Assembly (NCBI RefSeq): GCF_002078875.1
Contig: NC_034411.1
Coordinates: forward strand, 52,605,069-52,669,068
Length of the DNA stretch: 64,000 nucleotides
Source of the DNA: Numida meleagris
Taxonomy: Eukaryota; Chordata; Aves; Galliformes; Numididae
Direction of reading: 5' to 3'
Made by a program: the position numbers and the translations under genes. Every line of letters begins with the position of its first letter. Position 1 is the first letter of the stretch. This document shows, piece by piece, positions 46,377 to 60,737 of this stretch. The notes beneath the pieces are model-generated. The model saw nothing but the letters and a program-made list of their open reading frames with translations. It made no database searches and was not told the DNA's origin.

Positions 46377-48316
46377 ACATTCTATGGTATATTATGTTAT
46401 GGTATAATATTTATTTATAATACGTTGTATATATAATTTCATTATATTCTACCATATATATAACTGTATAAACATGCATGTGTGTATTTTGTGTGCACTT
46501 CACATATAAAACTATAATATGCATAATACATACATATATTAAAATACCCATGCATAATATTATGAACAAAGCACTAGGCTTGAATATCTGTAAGGTTTCC
46601 TAAGTCTACTGACTATTTTCCTCCCACTTTTAATAGACCAGAAAAAAATTATGTATGATGCTTACCCTGGTTGTCTTCTGCTTCTGCATTTGGACATTAC
46701 TTGCTAAATTAATGATAACTTTCATGGTGCTAATTTTCCTGTAAAGACTTTCTTACATCTTTGTTCAGAGTATAATATAAACTAAAATGCCCTGCAACTT
46801 CCTCACTGCTTTTCTTGTGGATGCATAGTACTTGTTCCAGGAGTGGCTGGCAAAAATCTATATAAATATGAACGAAAATAAAAGCAAAATTAAACAAATA
46901 CATGAAAATTAAAACAAAAAGGAAATTTGCGTTTTATGTCTGTAGAGTCATTCACTGGAATGAAGTTGAATGATGTGATTCAAAACTTCAGGAAAATATT
47001 TGACTGGACTCACTAGAGAGATCAGAATATTTGTAATGCTCATATTCTCATTAATGCATTTCATGTCTCTAAATCTGAACACATTTGCATCAGTGACCAG
47101 TCTCTTCTAACAGCTCATGGCATAGCTGGATTCACTACACTAACTTCCCTTCATCTTTGCTCCTAGATGGAGCATACAGTCATCCACTGTTAAACCAAAG
47201 TATACCCCTATAAACCTTCTGATTTTAATGACCTTTGAATCAAACTCCTGGAGTTCTAATGGTTTTGAATTTGATTAACCAATGTTGTTTCAGAGAATTC
47301 CTAGCACACAAAACCAAACCCCAAACGCATATGAAAATCCCAGTTAGGTCCTCGATTAGGAGGAGAAGTCTATAGTCTACCAGTTTAACTACCCCATGAC
47401 TGAAGGAATTACATGCATAAAGAGTTTATATAATTAAACTTGTAACAAAGAGGCCAAATGGGAGATTTTGATTAGGAAGAAAAATAACTGCAATCCTTAA
47501 ATTTTGTTTTGTTTATGCAAAGTATTTGTGTCATCTTTCAGTTATATAATTATGGTAAACACAATAATAAGCTCAATAAACCTTCAGAAGTATCTCATTG
47601 ACTCCCAATGGATTTCACCACTGTTGCTAAAAAATCTTCAAAACTGGTAGTTAAATAATGCAGAAAACTAGAACCCTTTTGCCATTATTTCAGTAAAAGC
47701 TTTTAGTCACTAAGTTATTCTACAGTGAAAGACTAAATCTTCAATTCCTTATTGTGTTGTCATATACATAAACCCAGGAATTTGATGGGTCTGAGCAGGT
47801 GTTCAAGCTTGAAATCCATAGTATTTTTTTGAGACAGATATCTTGTTCGTGTTTTGGTTTTCTTAGAGCATTATATACATGTTAAGTCTGAAGTAGTCCA
47901 GACAGGCTGAGTCTGAGGCCAACTCATTCGATAAAGGGAAGGGCTCTCATTGCCTAAAGATACCCTGCAGGACAACAACGTACTTCAGAACCCAGGAAAG
48001 GAAATTTCTTGACCCTGCACATGATAAGAAAAGTCATGATGTAAGAAGCTGGTAGATATTCTTTCATAACTACAAAAGATTAAGACTCATAAAAGAGACA
48101 AATTTAGAAAATAAAAGTTTTCATCCTGAGTACTAGTTAAAAGAAGGCTGAGAATCTGTTACTTACTATATCTAACATTTATCAGTATACTTATGACCAA
48201 TAAAAATATGCCTGATGAATTCTAGTAAATGAGAAAAAATTGGATGACAGCGAAATCATGTCAGTTTCAAATTATTTCAAAATAATTAACTTTAGATCTA
48301 AAATTGGGGCATTTCC

Positions 48317-49341
48317 TGTAGTTTTGTTTACTTGAGAATTGGCTAAATACTCAAACGTATTCATAAATTAAGCTTCTTCAGATAAACAAGGCTTAATTTA
48401 CAGTTTGCTCATTAATAATATTCTTGGAGTGTCAGTTGTGTTTCCTGACTGGATATTATTTGCATAGTTGCTTAGGCTGTGCAAAGTGAGCCTATAAATG
48501 CCATGAGTAGGGATTACAATTTTACCAGCTAAACATATTGCTCTATGAACGTTTCTAGTTTCGCAGATGGAAACAAACTGCACTATAAAGCACTTGTAAG
48601 AAAGAAGCTAGAATATATTTATTGATGCAATATAGATATAATGTAGTGATTCAACAGCTACTTAACAAGATTTGAGATGGCTAGATATGCTTGATTACTT
48701 ATTACTTACTGCCTAGAGAGTAGGACAATGGATACAATATAGTGATTTAACAAAGCTGAATTATAAGTAGGGCAGTGACTTAAGCTTCTAGATGGCTGCA
48801 TACATTTGGTTGTTTACTGCATAGAGGGTAGAGTAAAGACACAAAGATGTGATCCGAGCAAAGCTAACAAAGCCTAAAACCAATTTAAGATATGTACTGG
48901 CAAGGCATTTTGACATCAAGGTGTAAGGGATCTCTGCACAGATGCAACCTCAGTAGGTGTCCCTAATTGAAGGAAGATGCTGTCGTGCAGCCAGCTGCCA
49001 TGCAACTGAAAGGAAAAGCTTTCCTTTTTCATAGAAAGCTCAAAGTGATCTTCCAGGCTGCTCACTATATATGCGGTAAGTTGATGACTCATAGTACTAA
49101 GTTGCCTTTTTTTGGGTGTATGCCAGTTGGTCTTCAGCTGTTGAACGAGATGTCTGTTGTCAGTTCTTTCAGTCCCCAGTATTAAGGCAGAGTTGTGGCT
49201 GTTAATCAGTCTTAGCAAGGGTACCAGTACTTTTTGCTTGTTGTCCACCGGTGCAAGGCCAGGTCAAATAACGGAGTTGAGCGAAGGAGGGGAGGGGAGC
49301 AGGGAAAGAGCAGGGGAGGTCAGGAGGAGCACACTGTGACA
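48317..49341 (-). mobile_element. Possible minus-strand LTR-like element with internal tandem repeats
   Basis: Read on the minus strand, the block opens TGTCACAGTGTGCTCC at 49341. It has a TATATA near 49,066-49,071 and an AATAAA-type signal at about 48,616-48,621, in promoter-then-polyadenylation order. TTTCC follows the right end (49342-49346) and also precedes a TG at 48317. The same pentamer also precedes another TG at 48446, so the left boundary is uncertain. The interior holds two to three copies of a roughly 100-bp repeat. An open frame of 110 codons on the minus strand (48,916-49,248) has no known domain. This is a hypothesis from layout, not a family match. Confidence 0.35.
48636..48870. 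repeat. Diverged tandem repeat, about 100-bp unit, 2-3 copies
   Basis: Unit 1 (about 48636-48724) and unit 2 (about 48732-48832) share an ATA-ATATAGTGATTTAACA-type start, a central AGATGGCT and an end like TACTGCCTAGAGAGTAG. A partial third unit begins near 48,840 (ACAAAGATGTGAT, then CAAAGCTAA). Identity is perhaps 65-70% by eye. Such duplicated blocks are common in LTR U3 or R regions. Confidence 0.6.
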
Positions 49342-49975
49342 TTTCCCCATCCTCAGATTTTATGGAAAATGATTTCTACTTCATTTACATTAAAGCTGAG
49401 TAGTCTTTCACAAGCTAGACAAAATCACTAACACAACATTTTTCCATTTGCTACAGTGCAACTCTAAACTGCAGTTAAAATTTCACCTGCCTATGGTGAA
49501 ATGGTTAATCACAGAAACTTCCTTCAGAAATGCAGAAGAGCAGAAAGCAAGAATTTCTAGATAAAAAGGGCTTTAAGGAAATGATAATAACATTTTTATT
49601 CCTCTGCTAGTATAAAATGATAAGCAAATTAACATGAAGAACTTTAATCTATACATACACCAAAAAGTTGTCTAATCTATGTACAAAATAAGAGGCATGA
49701 TTAGAACTAAATTTGTTTTCATTGTCTTTCTGGAAAGCTCTGAGAAAAGCAATGTTTTTTGTCTGTGCATGATATTTAATGAATTATCAACAGTCCACAT
49801 TATAATAGCTCATTTCCGACTAAAAAGGACAGTATGGAATTGAGTAATGATGGGATATTTGTCTATAACCTTAGAAAACACAATGAATGACTTGCCTCAT
49901 GCCACATGGGTGATGCTAGAACACTTCCACACAGTTTGTACTTACACTATCATTAAATATATGAGTAGGGAATGC

Positions 49976-49995
49976 AAAAAAAAAAAAAAAAAAAT
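49976..49995. repeat. Poly(A) run, 20 bases
   Basis: An uninterrupted A20 on the + strand with no recognisable retrocopy upstream. Confidence 0.9.
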
Positions 49996-52900
49996 TATCA
50001 AAACATGAATTCTATATCTTAGACTTTACCTTACATTTCTAGGCTAATAAACAACTTTTGACTTTTATTACAAACCACTGGAAATAGGAAGGCCCTTGTT
50101 ACACTATAAAAGTGCATCAATTCTTGCTATGCAAGTGTGAGGCCCAAAGGATACATGATATCCCTTACATCCCACAAGAACAGAATAGCATCATCTATTT
50201 GTTATGTTTATCTTCTTCATATATTCTTTATTCCCTTTTTAAATGCAAATTATTTTCTTTTTAGAAAGAAAATTTATGACAAATGAAAACTCAGTTTTAC
50301 GTTATCTGTGGTTTGTAACTAAGTTGAAAAGTTTGAGCATCTGCCCTTTCTTTTCTTCGTATATACCTCACAATCACATCCTATCCTTCCTTCATTTTCA
50401 TTTCAAAACAATAGGAGAAACCAAGCACAAGAAACTGATCATGTCTTGTTTGTCAAGCATGACTAGTGAAATGTTCTATGGTCTATACAAGTTATTTGTA
50501 ATTTTGCTCTGGCCAGGAAATTAATCTCCAACTGCTTTTGAAATTTCTAGTGCTTCATCAAAATAAGTTAACATTTAGAAGCACTGAAGCACAAAGAAAT
50601 AGAAAGAGCAATCCTACGTATCTTATCTACTTGCTCATTGCAGTCTTATCTGTAGTACAGTCCTAGCAAAATGGAGAAATGCTAATTTTATCTGATACTG
50701 AGTGCTCAATTTTTAAAAAAGAAACTTGGAGCATCCTTTGTCAGCTTTCCAGTGGTGCTAGAGATTCAAAATTTGAACAAGTTGCCCACTCTGAGTTTCT
50801 GTACCCCTGACCTTAGTCTCTGTCTATTGCACCAAGAAGTTTCTTTACAGTGACCTTAAAATCAAAGCTGAGAACTGTATGACATTCGTTTTTTGTGGAT
50901 TTTCATGGGTTCTGCAGAGCATGCGCAGAGGTCCCTTTGGACATTAGCCTGTGCCTGGTTCAGCTGCCCCCAAGCTGAGGATTTGGACTACTTGGCAACC
51001 TTCTGTCACCAAAATCTCATTGTTAGTTGTATGACTCTGCCCTGGGCTAGGAGCTGCTCTGGACCTGCTTATGATCCACAGGAGAATAAAGGACCACAGA
51101 AGAGCTGTCTTGCACCATATCATTCAGTTACCCTAAATCATGTCTTCACCTGCTTTCCTTGGTGACTGTTAAATGGAAAAAGGAGCACTGAATTCCAAGT
51201 CCTCACACGATGGAAATCAGTATCACTAATGTGAATAGAGCTGCACCAGGGAATGCAGGCCCATATTATATTCTGTTCTTTAAGAGTGTATTTTTCCATA
51301 CATTAATTTTAAGGGACCTCCCCCACAAGTGGCTATTATACTCTACATCACCAAATACATGTTTTATTCATGTGTTAATAATGTCCCAGATAATTTAATA
51401 TAATGTATCCTTAACTAGCAGTACTGTCTTTTTAATGCAAATAAATACTGGCTGTTTAATGCAAATATAATTAATGCAAATAACTATAATAAAGCAGCAT
51501 ACATAATTTTATGCAAAGAACAATCTAGTTGGCTATTCTTAGCGTCCACATGAAAAGCCATCACCATGGTAAGTATTTTGGGCTAAATTTTGTTATACAC
51601 TTCAGAGCTACTTAATCGTAAAAGAAAAAGTTAAAGAAATATACTTGCTAAATTTAAAACAATCAAAAAGTGCATTATGAATATTATTTCTTTTAGTATA
51701 TACAGCAAATTTGCAATGTTTATTATTTCAGATTAACAACGATCTCTAGAAATTTTATATTCCTTTGTTGTTTTCATCTGTAAACACATTGTGTATCTTG
51801 AAAACATTGTCTTATTTGTACGGGAAATTATTAATTTCCTCCATCTGTTTTCATTTTTCACATGCTTGTTCTGTCATATTTTCAAGCTCTGTTTCTTCCT
51901 TTCTTGTTTATCATTTGCCAAGGAGGAAGGGAAAAAAACCCTCACTTTTTCTTATATACTTTTATTTCATTCTCTTTGTCTTGTTACCTTCTTGCATCTT
52001 CTGTCTCAGCTGAGGTTCATGATATTTCTACCCAAAGTTCCTTGATATGAATGTTACGAGCATCTTTTCAATATATTTTTCTTAAAAGAAAAGATTTATT
52101 GCACTGCAATCCTACTCAACTAACAAGTTTAATGAACACGACCTGGTCTTCAAACATATTTTCTTTCTAATGAAAGAATCACACTGAGTGAAAAGTCCTT
52201 TCAGGGAGAGCTGTAGTGATGACCTGCATTTGTGCCTCACCATAAATAACTCTACAGAAGAAGGGAGTAAGGGGAGACCTTATGTACTTCCACTTACCCA
52301 TTCCCAGTTTCTGCTACAGAGGTACTATGGAACTAATCCTGAAAAAAGCGACAGTGATAGGGGATGAAATAAATCAGGAGACCTGACTGAAGGTACCAGT
52401 GCACAGAAAGCCGAGTAACACCACTAGCCATGGAAAGGCCTTGTACCAGGCCTCCAGTTGCATTTTAACTGCCCACACATGGGAAAATGTGTTGAGCCAT
52501 CAAGTATGAGGTAAAAACATCTGATTTTAGTTCAAAAATTTTAACGTTTGATAATGCTGATAAACCTATGTAACTGTGAGTTGTTTTTAGACTGTTCTAT
52601 ACTGCAGTTATGTGAACTGCAACTCCTTATTAAGAAACATTTTCAGATAGCAGAAAGAAACAACCTTTACAGAATTTGAATCATAAGGCAAACGTTTCAG
52701 TTTGTAACTGTTAAACAGAAATAATCGTGAATGCTTACGAGTCTTCCATCAGAAATGGAAATTTATTCCTGTAAGTTACCTCAGCACACTGAGTGATATT
52801 TCACCCTTGGACGTGGGTAATATCAGAGGTATAGCTCTTATTTTGAATATATTGAGGTTCACCCCCCAAAAGAACTTGATATCTCTGGGTAACATCCTTC

Positions 52901-53224
52901 TGAACCTCACTTCCCTCCTGGCCATCCCAGAACCCAGCTAGACCCTGCTTCAGAAGAGGCAGTGTACTGTGATGGTGCAGTGTCCCCCAGAGAAGATTTG
53001 CCTGGCATCTGTGCAGCTGAAGAGATGGGTGTGGTTGTGTGTTCTGAGCACAAAAACACCGCATGGGAGAAAGTTGTAGGTGCTACAGTCAGCAGTAAAT
53101 GGTGGTACTCCTCACTGACATTGCATTCTCAAGGCAGCACTCTGGACTCTTACAGCAGCAATTATGGAGTCATCTTAACATTTCCAAACACATTTCCAGA
53201 GCTGTCAGACTGGTCAAATTGATA

Positions 53225-53249
53225 CATATATATATATATATATATATAT
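53225..53249. repeat. (TA)n microsatellite
   Basis: About twelve AT units, followed by T-rich sequence. It is self-complementary and prone to slippage. A second, interrupted TATATA patch lies at about 57,478-57,505. Confidence 0.93.
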
Positions 53250-56200
53250 TTTACGTTCTTCCAGCAGTTCCCCAGTTACATCGTGTCACATCTGTGCTGG
53301 CCTCAACCAGAGAACTGCTGATACTAAGAGTGAGATATTTCATCCTTATTGTACCAAGAAAGAAAATACCTTAACCAATCTTGTATATGTGGATCTGGAA
53401 ACATTACAGATATTCCTGTCTTCTCATCAAAATATGTTCTTCTGTTGGACGACTTGGACTGAGGTTAATGTGTTTGACAATTATGAAGTCCAGATTTGTA
53501 GTATGTGTAAACAGTTAATAAAAACATTATGCATTCTACAGCCATTTGTAACTCATATTTATCTTGGTTTCCTTGTAATTGCTGTGAAATAGAGTTCCAG
53601 ATTATTGTTTACCTGCTGTGGTGCAATTAGCACGTTTCTAATAGCTTCAAGATGGAAAACTAAAGCTGAACATCTGAACCTAATTACGGTCCGTGTCACC
53701 CATTACAGAAACTGATACTTGTTGCTTTTGACAGAGTTAACAGCCAACAGAATAACAAACATAATGATCTTATCATGCTGCCAAGCTTAAAAGTGTAATT
53801 AGTCAAAAATGAATGTAATTTGATTTCTAGAGAGACCGTTATCTGAGGAAGAGGGGGTGTTACATTATGTTTGGGTGAGAGATTAAAAGGAGAGAAAATT
53901 AGCTTGTCTTTACAGTGCAAATTCAAAACCAGAAGCCTGATTCATTTTCACTGCATTGTTAAGTATAAAGATTATAAACAGAGTACACCAAGGAAGCATG
54001 AAAAAGCTACCGTTTGGGTTTCTGCAGCAGTGACTCACTGAGTCTCTGCCTGCCTGGTGCCCACCAGTCTGCCCTCACAGTCCTCCTCCTCAGGAGGAAG
54101 GGGAGAAAATAAGATGAAGAAAGTCATGGGTTGAGATAAGGACAGGAAAAGGATTGCTCAGCCAGTACTGACTTGGGCAAAACAGACTTCACGTGAGGAA
54201 GTTTTTTTTGTTTTGTTTTGATTTTTTTTTTTTTAAATAAACTTATCTAACAGTCATTCACACTTATACATGTAAGCAGTGGTCTGGCACAAAGCTCAGA
54301 TGAATTACAGATTTTTTTCTGCAAGCATAAATGATCTTGACCTGCCATAGCTCAGCATTCTGGCACTTTTCACAAGCATTGGGGGAATATTAATCATGAT
54401 CTACAGACATTTCATCAGCATGAAAAACAGCACAGTTTAGGAAGGTGTTCTGTTCTTCACTGTTGACAGCCTCTTCCCCTCTAAAGTTACTCAGAATCTG
54501 GAACAGCAGCTGAAGGTCAGTCTCCATCTCATTCACTGGTCCCTCTTTTCACCCTGTCTGTCCATATACTTCTACAGTTTGGCAAATCCATAAACTTGCA
54601 TGGCTCACTTCTGACATACTATGCAGATTACAGCACTGAGCTGTGCATTCATTGTATTTGCTATTTTAAGGAGCCCTAACTGCTCCATCTCCTGAGCCAA
54701 AAGCACAGTTCTGATGTGTTTATTGGGTTAAGAGTCTAATTCTCAAAGATCCAAGAGAATCTTGGATTGCAGTCATCAGCAGCTTGCAGTATAACACTAT
54801 TGAAAAGTTTCCTTTCCCCCACATTTTTCCCCAAGAGGCCAGCTAATTAAGACTTTTCAAATGAAATTTTTGCTTCAATAGACAAGATCAGTTTGAAGTT
54901 CCATCATTACTTAATTTGTAAACCTACTTAGATTTGCAAAATGGATTAATTCTCCTGCAACTGTTACAACAAATTGTAAATACCATATTGCTACCTCTGG
55001 GTTACACTTGCCAAACATTTTAACGGAACTAGTTTAACAAAAAAATAGAAGAATATTTCATATAATCAGTGGGTTGACCATGAAACCATGGCAACGTTTT
55101 GCAAAGTGACTACCAGCCAGTAAAAGCAACTAAAGTAACTGATATTTCAGCTTTCCTTTAATGTGGATACCAATAAACAGGTCTGTTTTGATACTAGACA
55201 CGAAAGACATAAAGGCAGTGGAGAGAGTAGAGGAAATTACTTGTAGTTCAGCTATAATTGGCAAAAGAGGTGAGGTTTGACCTGGTCATTGCAGAGACAT
55301 ACTAAAAAGCTGAATGCTGGAGGGCTGCACCACCGTCTCCAGTGAAAGAACCACCCTAAGACTGCAAAGAAAATACTTTGGCTTCCTTTCCTTGCATGTA
55401 CTACATACTTCTTACTCTGTAAAAGAGAGCATAATTCACTGCCTAGGCACTTGCTGTGGTTTGTTTGCAAGGTTTATGTGATTTCTCCTTGCCTTAACCC
55501 ACTTCCTGGCTTGACAACTAATCCCACAATGTTTTCAAGTCTGCTTGTTTGTTCTAACATTGTGTTGGGTGCCAATTTGAGAATTAATATCCGATGTTTC
55601 TGTACTTCTCTTCAAGATTCAAGGATTTTCTTTTTTAGTATGATTTTCCTGACTCTGTCACAAGCTAGTTCTAAAACACTTATGACAAATTTCCACTGTT
55701 TCTGAATCATACCATTGTAACACACAGTAGTTGCGTAGGAAAAACAAATTACTCACTGAAGGAAAGAAAAGCAGCATAACAGTGTTACAGTGTCAGAGAA
55801 GACCCTGGGCTAGAGCCAGGGCTGTGTCAAGATGAGGTGAACTTTTCTACATACCTTTCCAGAGTCTAAGGCACACTTGTACTTTTAGTAAGAGGGAAGG
55901 ATACAAAAAACTCATCAGTTTTTTAATGGAATAATAAAAAAAAGAGCTGCTGTATTTCTTGATTTTCCCTAATTTCTTTTTCTTTACATTACTGAATTTC
56001 CTGAGTCCTTTCCTTTGGTAAACCATTTTGTTTCCAGAGGCCTCTATTAGGATGATGAATTTCACCACCTCAGGAGCATGCCTTTTCACCTGAGGATTTG
56101 AAAGCAGTTGAAATATCATGGTAAAATTCATTATTTTCTGGCTTTCAGTGTATAGTTTAAGTGATCACTGTACATTTAAAGTCCCAATGGAGTCCACTGA

Positions 56201-59200
56201 GGAGATATCTTTTTCAAGATAAGTGGTTATCATGGCAAAACTTCTTACATCCCAGTAACAGCAAATACTGCTTTTCTGATCATCTTTCAAAAGTTTTTTT
56301 TGTCAATTCATGATGCCTGATGTAGTTCCGTAATACACATAAACATATAACATTACTTCACAGATAGAACTATCTTTCAGAAAAATGCATCAATGCATGT
56401 GCAATGAACAGTGGACTCATCAGCTCTGCTAAGATGCACTGTATATGTATGTAAACTGAGTAAAGTATGTATGCTTTGTCTGGCATTGCCTCTAGAAAGA
56501 AGAGAAACTGAATGTTGTCATTCCTAATTCTGAATGACAGTCGCATATTCTGTAGCATAAATCTCTTCTCTAACTGAACGAATACAAGCTTCAGAATTAT
56601 TATTGTAAATGACAAAAACCAATGTATTTTCTGATATTATAATTGCTTTTTAGATTTTAAAATGATATTAAACTCTTCAGCTGGTGTATTAAAAAGTGAG
56701 ATAATGTACTTAAAAACTGTGTCCGAATACACACGAGGGAAAAACTTAAGTTTGCATAGGATGTCTGAAAGATTTGTAAGAAATTGTTACAAAAGATGAA
56801 AGTTCTGTGTCAATTCAATCAAAATATAGCTTAGAATCTGTCCTTGATTTCAAGGAGAGTTGTCTCTGTTCAGCATCTCCAGGAATCCAGCCATTCAGTC
56901 TGTGTATACATGTAACTAGATTAGAGAATTTGGACCCACATATCTATCTAAGAATCACAGATCTTGTTTCTTTTCTCACTGCCAATGCTAGCTATAACTT
57001 AAATACTGTACACCTCCTACCTCTCTTATTGCCTGTACAGTGTATGTTTAAGATGGAAATTCATGATAAACCCTTAGGTCATAAAGCAGTCCCGCACCTT
57101 CTGCTGGAGGTGCAAATAATGCACATGACTGCTGAGGATGTATAAAGTATCTGGAAAAGTAAAGATGTCTTTCTGGAGGAGAGAAGAACAGTATTATGAA
57201 CTCAGCTATAGCATGAAATGCATTGTGGTGAAGATATCCTTCTAGTGGGAAGAAGACTAATGTCTCTCTCCTCTTCACATGAAGTGTGGTACAGCACTAA
57301 GCAGATTCACTTCTTTCAGGCTAGAGGCCATGTACTTGCAGATACATGATGACAGGGCAGCAGATACTATACAAATAAATGTATATATACTGCATTCAGT
57401 CCACAGGTGTGCAGTCAAAGTGTCTGTCTTCGCAGAAGCATCTTCACTTACTGGGTGTTTAAAATGTCAGACTGGTTATATATATTATATATATATAATG
57501 TATATAAACACACACATTTCCAACCCCAGCTAAGTTTCTTGTTCCTTTCTTAATCAGCTGAGTCTCTGAAAGCATGACTGCATTTGATAATCCACAAATG
57601 CTAGAAACATCTTCATTTCCTTTTTGACTGTCCTTCAAGAAATTGGCTTTGTTGAGTTTTGGTCAGTTAAAATCATTTCACTGCAATAATTATACGTTCT
57701 TTCTCTAGTATTTTAATTAACATAGACAATTCCTGATAGAATGTTTACCTGCATTTCATAGCAAGTGACACACAAATATCCTGAGTGACCCAGCTAATTT
57801 AATGGAACAGCTAAATGTTGTAGTTTTAAAATAATTTGATTATTTTGCAGCTAGGTAGCTGGCATTATTTTAAATAGATTTAAAATGAATTTTAATTTCA
57901 TATAACAATTTATTTCAAATAATGACTACAAATGAATAGATGCTTCAGCATCTCATTCCCAACAGATTTTCTGTTTTGCCAATATCTGATTAAGAAGTTC
58001 CAATTCTGCTTAAAAATTGTTAACCACCGCTGCATAGCATCTGACTCAGATGCTGGGAAATACAACTCTTGGCCGTAGTACAGAAGGCGACATCTGCTTA
58101 GGTTTTGACTAACATGAGCACAGTCAGAATGTTTGCTGTTAACACAGAGACCTAAAAACTTTAAAAGTTACAACAGTGCCAGTCTTGCAGCATTCCTTGT
58201 TAGCTTGAAATTTTCTGAGTTTTACTAGGATCAATTCACATTTAACTTCATCACAAGCAGAAAATAGAAGTAAAGACGATCTTTTATTGCTTTAAGTAAT
58301 CTCTGAAGAATTTTTCATGCATGGTAACAGTTGTGTATAGCTTTTCTCCAATAAATCTGGGACCCAGTGTAATACTACATGAATTAAGTGGTTCATATAT
58401 GTACAAAGAGCAAAAAAGTTCAGTTGTAATATCACTCAGGTATATAATTTTAGTAAGAGAAAAAAAAAGTTTTACATGATGAAAAGCAGGGATAAAAAAT
58501 ATACATTGGCATGCCAGTTAGCGAGTAGAAGGCCACTTTGAGCGATTCTAATATTCTTTTCTCTAAGCATCCAAAAATCCCTCCATATTTTCTGTTTTCA
58601 CATTTTCTCCTTCATCTATCTTGGTTCACAGGATAAGAAAAGAACATATACATAACAAGGCATAATCAGATTGTCCTGGGAAGAAGCGTTTCTTTGCAGG
58701 CATTTTCAAGGGATAGCTGTCCTTGCAATAATAAAGAAAATGAAGCAGTGGATGGAAGCTTTAGCAGCAGTCCAGACATTAAGAACTAATCTAAACAGTA
58801 CTGAAGAAAAGGCTGCACTGTCTGCCTTGTGCACAGGGTGGGAGAGAGGTTGAAATGTACCAAAAAGAGGCAGTAAAATTCTACACCAAATGCCTAGAAG
58901 AACCAATATCACGCAGAATGATCTAAATTAAGATCTAACTGAGCCAAGTGTTCTACAATCAAGAGTTCTTTTTGGCCTTATTCATCCCTATCTCATGATT
59001 TTTGTTGCCTGATATTGGTCTAGCTTTATTTGGAGGTGTTCATAGCAGAAGGATAATCTTCTGGCATTGTACAATATAAACCTTCTTCAGGGTTGCATGC
59101 TCAGCCCACCTTTTTTCCTTTGGGGTTTGTGCATGAGTCAGATTCTTATCTTCTTCAACTCTTTTGCATTTTAAGAGGCCATTGCCCTATGTCTGAATAT

Positions 59201-60079
59201 AGTCTGAATATAGGGGTTTGAATGACTAAACAGGCATTGTAAATCAATTCTACTCTTGGAATCAAGTATCTAGCATCTGGGCATAGCAGTGTTGATTTCC
59301 TTGGTCTGTTTGAAATTGGCTTAGTGCAATTCCAGGTGATTTTCTCTTAGACACTACACATTGATCTGCCCTTCATTCTTTTTATTATTCTAGGAAGACT
59401 GAACAAGTTTTACAGTGCTTATCTGATGTCCAAATGCATCTCAGCTGCTGCTTTTTAATCTAGGCTGGTAAATGTCACAAAGTTACCCCCATACTGAGTT
59501 CATCCCACTATATTTAGCTAGAGCTTCTTAAACGAAAGGCAGCCTTTTCTAAAGACAGCAAGAGACAGAAGCAGCAGCAGTATTACCCTTTCTAATTGAT
59601 TTTCATGGTTTAATCACTGTCACAGGAAATTATGGTTAATTTGTTTGCATTTGCCTGGTTTTTTTCCTTTTTTTTTTAATATATCTTCCTTCTGTAGATT
59701 AAAGAGCTGTTTACTGATTGCTAGTTTTTCCTATTTTATATGTTTATATGTTTTTACTTATACCCTGGAAACAAATACCTTCATAATCCTTTTCAAATTT
59801 AAAAGCTTTAACTTTCTTCAGTCCTTCAGTAATTTTTTGACACTGTTCTCAACAGTCTCCAGTTTCCACCATCCTTCTAATCTTATGGAAACCTGAAGTA
59901 GATGCATTACTCTACTGTCACCTTATCACAGTCCTACTTTTGCAGAAGTAGTGCTTCATAGTGACAGCATACTGCTTTTTAGGACACAAAATGCTGTCCC
60001 TATAGTAAATCTACTACGTTGCATTTGTTATACTGAAATGTTGTGCTTAAACAGGCTTCATTTGTCCAGAAATTCAGAG

Positions 60080-60480
60080 CTTTTTCTGATTGCTTTCTCC
60101 TTATCAGTATTTACCACTTTGTCAGCTTTGTGTCATCTGCAAATATTGTTGGATTGTATTTAAGCACTCATCACTGAGGTGCTAAGAACTTTCAGTCTTC
60201 TATCAGGCTCTGCAAATGCTAGAAATACATTTATTTTATGATGATTCCCCTTGAGAATGACATTTTTTCCTTCAGTTAATTGTATCAGTTCTAATCCATC
60301 TAACTTACACTTCATGGATGCTGTGTCTCCTCCTCATTTTTTAATCAGATTGCTGTGCAGTGCTAAGTCAAATGTTCCTTTAGTCTATATTATGCCGCTA
60401 TTATATCTTTATCCACTGTAATTTAAATCCACTCCAAAGATAAGAAATTCATTTGTAAAGACTGTACTGACTGATATTCA
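60080..60480 (-). mobile_element. Possible ancient CR1-like LINE relic (minus strand)
   Basis: On the minus strand, 60124-60143 reads TTTGCAGATGACACAAAGCT, which encodes the CR1-type polymerase motif FADDTK. About 240 bases earlier in the sense direction (60,367-60,392), a badly decayed stretch could correspond to the upstream YLDFSKAFD motif, at roughly the spacing seen in the 10-kb copy. No frame remains open. It is much more diverged than the other CR1 copies here, suggesting an old insertion. The weak second motif makes this tentative. Confidence 0.38.
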
Positions 60481-60737
60481 TTGTGTGCTTCCTCTCAAAT
60501 TCTTTGAGATATTTTTAGTTCTTGTACTTTTAAAGGCTTAATGGCCAGACCAACAGATCTATAGACAGATTGACTGACACATGAATAAAACTAACACACT
60601 GGTTATTCCAGCCTCAGTGCCTGCAAGAGCTGGTTTCCTCAGAGAGACCCATAGCAGCAGTTGCTGCCCATGTAGACCAAGGCTCCTCAGAGGGCAGCTG
60701 TCACATGCTGGCATATAGCAGCCTGGGGAGTGTGGGG

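Larger units (their letters stand above)
41236..48316. other. Intergenic, no gene found
   Basis: About 7 kb of AT-rich sequence with only short frames. Minor features are the (CA)n run, a (TC)n run at about 42,772-42,787, a triple ATGTTACACA near 42,288-42,320, and an AT-rich stretch at about 46,330-46,560. The last includes a tiny CR1-like end. Confidence 0.6.
49342..60079. other. Intergenic, no gene found
   Basis: About 10.7 kb of AT-rich sequence. Slightly GC-richer patches at 50.9-51.2 kb and 52.8-53.2 kb carry frames of about 90 codons without recognisable content; they may be old repeats. Simple repeats are listed separately. Part of 59.6-60.08 kb may belong to the antisense CR1 relic described next. 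Confidence 0.55.

Noticed and set aside
48916..49248. 110-codon minus-strand frame as a gene
   Set aside because: It lies inside the repeat-like block and resembles no protein; repeat sequence is the better explanation.
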